A stretch of 64,000 nucleotides of DNA from Algoriphagus iocasae (GTDB lineage Bacteria > Bacteroidota > Bacteroidia > Cytophagales > Cyclobacteriaceae). The stretch spans positions 1,416,006 through 1,480,005 of the forward strand of contig NZ_JACIJO010000002.1 of the NCBI RefSeq assembly GCF_014206875.1. Direction: 5' to 3'. Of this stretch, positions 63,067 through 64,000 are shown piece by piece. The first letter of the stretch is position 1. Every line of letters starts with the position of its first letter. The notes beneath the pieces are model-generated. The model worked only from the letters and a program-made list of their open reading frames with translations. It ran no database searches and was not told the origin of the DNA. The position numbers were made by a program, and so were the translations under genes.

Positions 63067-64000
63067 TGAAATCAGTCAAAGCTTTTGCGCCAGCTACAGT
63101 TGCAAATGTGTCCTGTGGATTTGATATCCTCGGATTTGCGATTGATGCCATGGGCGATTATGTGGAGGTTACTCTTCGTGATAAGCCAGGCCTAAAAGTC
63201 ATTTCAATAGAAAATGATGGAGGAAAACTTCCTTGGGAAGTTGAGAAAAATACCTGTGCTGTAGCTATCCAAGCGATGCTCGATAGTTATGGAAAGCAAG
63301 TAGGCATGGATATTTCCTTGCGAAAAGGACTTCCTCTAGGCTCGGGAATGGGTTCCAGTGCAGCAAGTGCTGTTGCTGCTTTAGTGGCTGCTAACAGACT
63401 TTTGGGAGAACCTTTTGAAAAGAAAGATTTATTGCCTTTTGCGATAGTTGCAGAAAAAGCAGCTTGCGGAGCCGGACATGCTGATAATGTCGCTCCAAGT
63501 TTGCTTGGAGGATTTGTACTGATCAGAGATTACCACCCTTTGGATGTGATCAAACTTCCTGTGCCAGATGGATTGTACTGCACCTTGCTTCATCCGCATT
63601 TTCAGTTGAATACATCTGATTCCAGAAGCGTTTTGCGGGATTCGATTCCATTGAAACATTCTACGATTCAATCAGGGAATGTCGCTGGATTTATTGCTGG
63701 TCTATACCAACAAGATTTTGGATTGATTTCCCGATCCATGAGAGATGTAATTGCAGAGCCTTACAGAGCTGTTTTGATCCCTGGGTTTTACGAGGTGAGA
63801 GAAGCTCTGAAAGGAGCAGGAGCTTTAGGAATGGGGATTTCCGGATCTGGACCAACGCTTTTTGCTTTGTCCGAAGGAGCAGAAAAATCGAAAGAAATGG
63901 CCCGTGCTGCTGAGGAAATCTATGAAGGAATCGGTTTGGGCGTAGACGTACATTTCTCCGCAATCAACACGGTGGGAGCTTATGTGCTAGAAGAAAAGAA
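63066..64000 (+). CDS. thrB: Homoserine kinase, 3' end beyond the window
   Basis: GHMP-family kinase that phosphorylates homoserine, next step to threonine. The open frame runs from ATG 63066 to the end of the window with no stop; about 311 codons are present, close to full family length. The ATP-binding motif is LPLGSGMGSSAASAVAAL near residue 95, the opening APATVANVSCGFDILGF is the N-terminal GHMP pattern, and the C-terminal GMGISGSGPTLFAL is the last GHMP motif. It overlaps thrA by one base, and thrC probably follows outside the window. Confidence 0.95.
   Translation, partial: MKSVKAFAPATVANVSCGFDILGFAIDAMGDYVEVTLRDKPGLKVISIENDGGKLPWEVEKNTCAVAIQAMLDSYGKQVGMDISLRKGLPLGSGMGSSAASAVAALVAANRLLGEPFEKKDLLPFAIVAEKAACGAGHADNVAPSLLGGFVLIRDYHPLDVIKLPVPDGLYCTLLHPHFQLNTSDSRSVLRDSIPLKHSTIQSGNVAGFIAGLYQQDFGLISRSMRDVIAEPYRAVLIPGFYEVREALKGAGALGMGISGSGPTLFALSEGAEKSKEMARAAEEIYEGIGLGVDVHFSAINTVGAYVLEEK

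Noticed and set aside
1..64000. CRISPR arrays, insertion sequences with transposase, biosynthetic gene clusters
   Set aside because: No regularly spaced repeats, transposase domains or NRPS/PKS modules were seen on either strand.

Overview
The window is chromosomal DNA of a Bacteroidota bacterium, most likely an Algoriphagus-like member of the Cyclobacteriaceae/Cytophagales. This is inferred from gene content, not from a search. The supporting signs are a SusC/SusD pair, several CarboxypepD_reg/TonB-plug proteins, a type IX secretion C-terminal domain, many short lipoproteins with a terminal SSC or AC lipobox, AT-rich DNA, and start sites with little Shine-Dalgarno signal. No prophage, CRISPR array, rRNA operon or insertion sequence with a transposase was seen. 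Most of the window is ordinary housekeeping and envelope biology, and the interesting signals are small ones.

Layout. 0.1-6 kb: a SusC/SusD/lipoprotein nutrient-uptake cassette closed by a strong terminator. 6-12.5 kb: the 2-oxoglutarate dehydrogenase genes E1, E2 and E3. A four-helix-bundle (S23p/IVP) gene flanked by perfect 20-bp inverted repeats sits between E2 and E3. 12.6-19.5 kb: a secreted MG2-like/TonB-plug protein, a DUF2520 dehydrogenase-like protein, pirin, a secreted M20 hydrolase and an acyl-ACP desaturase. 19.7-24.4 kb: a beta-propeller lipoprotein and an esterase lipoprotein in one operon, a divergent membrane dipeptidase, and an ORF6N protein. 24.6-37.4 kb: ClpB; three small stand-alone CarboxypepD_reg proteins (one cut by an amber codon); a DPP IV peptidase; a DUF5916 protein; a TonB-dependent receptor; a Na+/Ca2+ antiporter. 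37.5-50 kb: DsrE protein; an operon of FAD-disulfide oxidoreductase, TspO-like protein and lipocalin; a second S9 peptidase; a PD40 lipoprotein; a YtcJ-like amidohydrolase; a T9SS cargo protein. 50-60 kb: MurF, DUF2461, HAD phosphatase, small envelope proteins, tRNA-Ala(GGC) with a degenerate duplicate, RecR, ClpS, a sodium:solute symporter, an alkyltransferase-like protein, MscS, SDR, NTF2-like, Gre-like and META proteins. 60.2-64 kb: the threonine operon with a Thr-rich candidate leader peptide, fused aspartokinase-homoserine dehydrogenase, and homoserine kinase running off the edge.

The best candidates for something undescribed are the inverted-repeat-bounded S23p gene inside the odh operon, the thr leader peptide, the 31-bp palindrome inside the ORF6N coding sequence, the twin 14-bp palindromes upstream of sucA, and the duplicated tRNA-Ala unit whose anticodon arm has been replaced by another hairpin.
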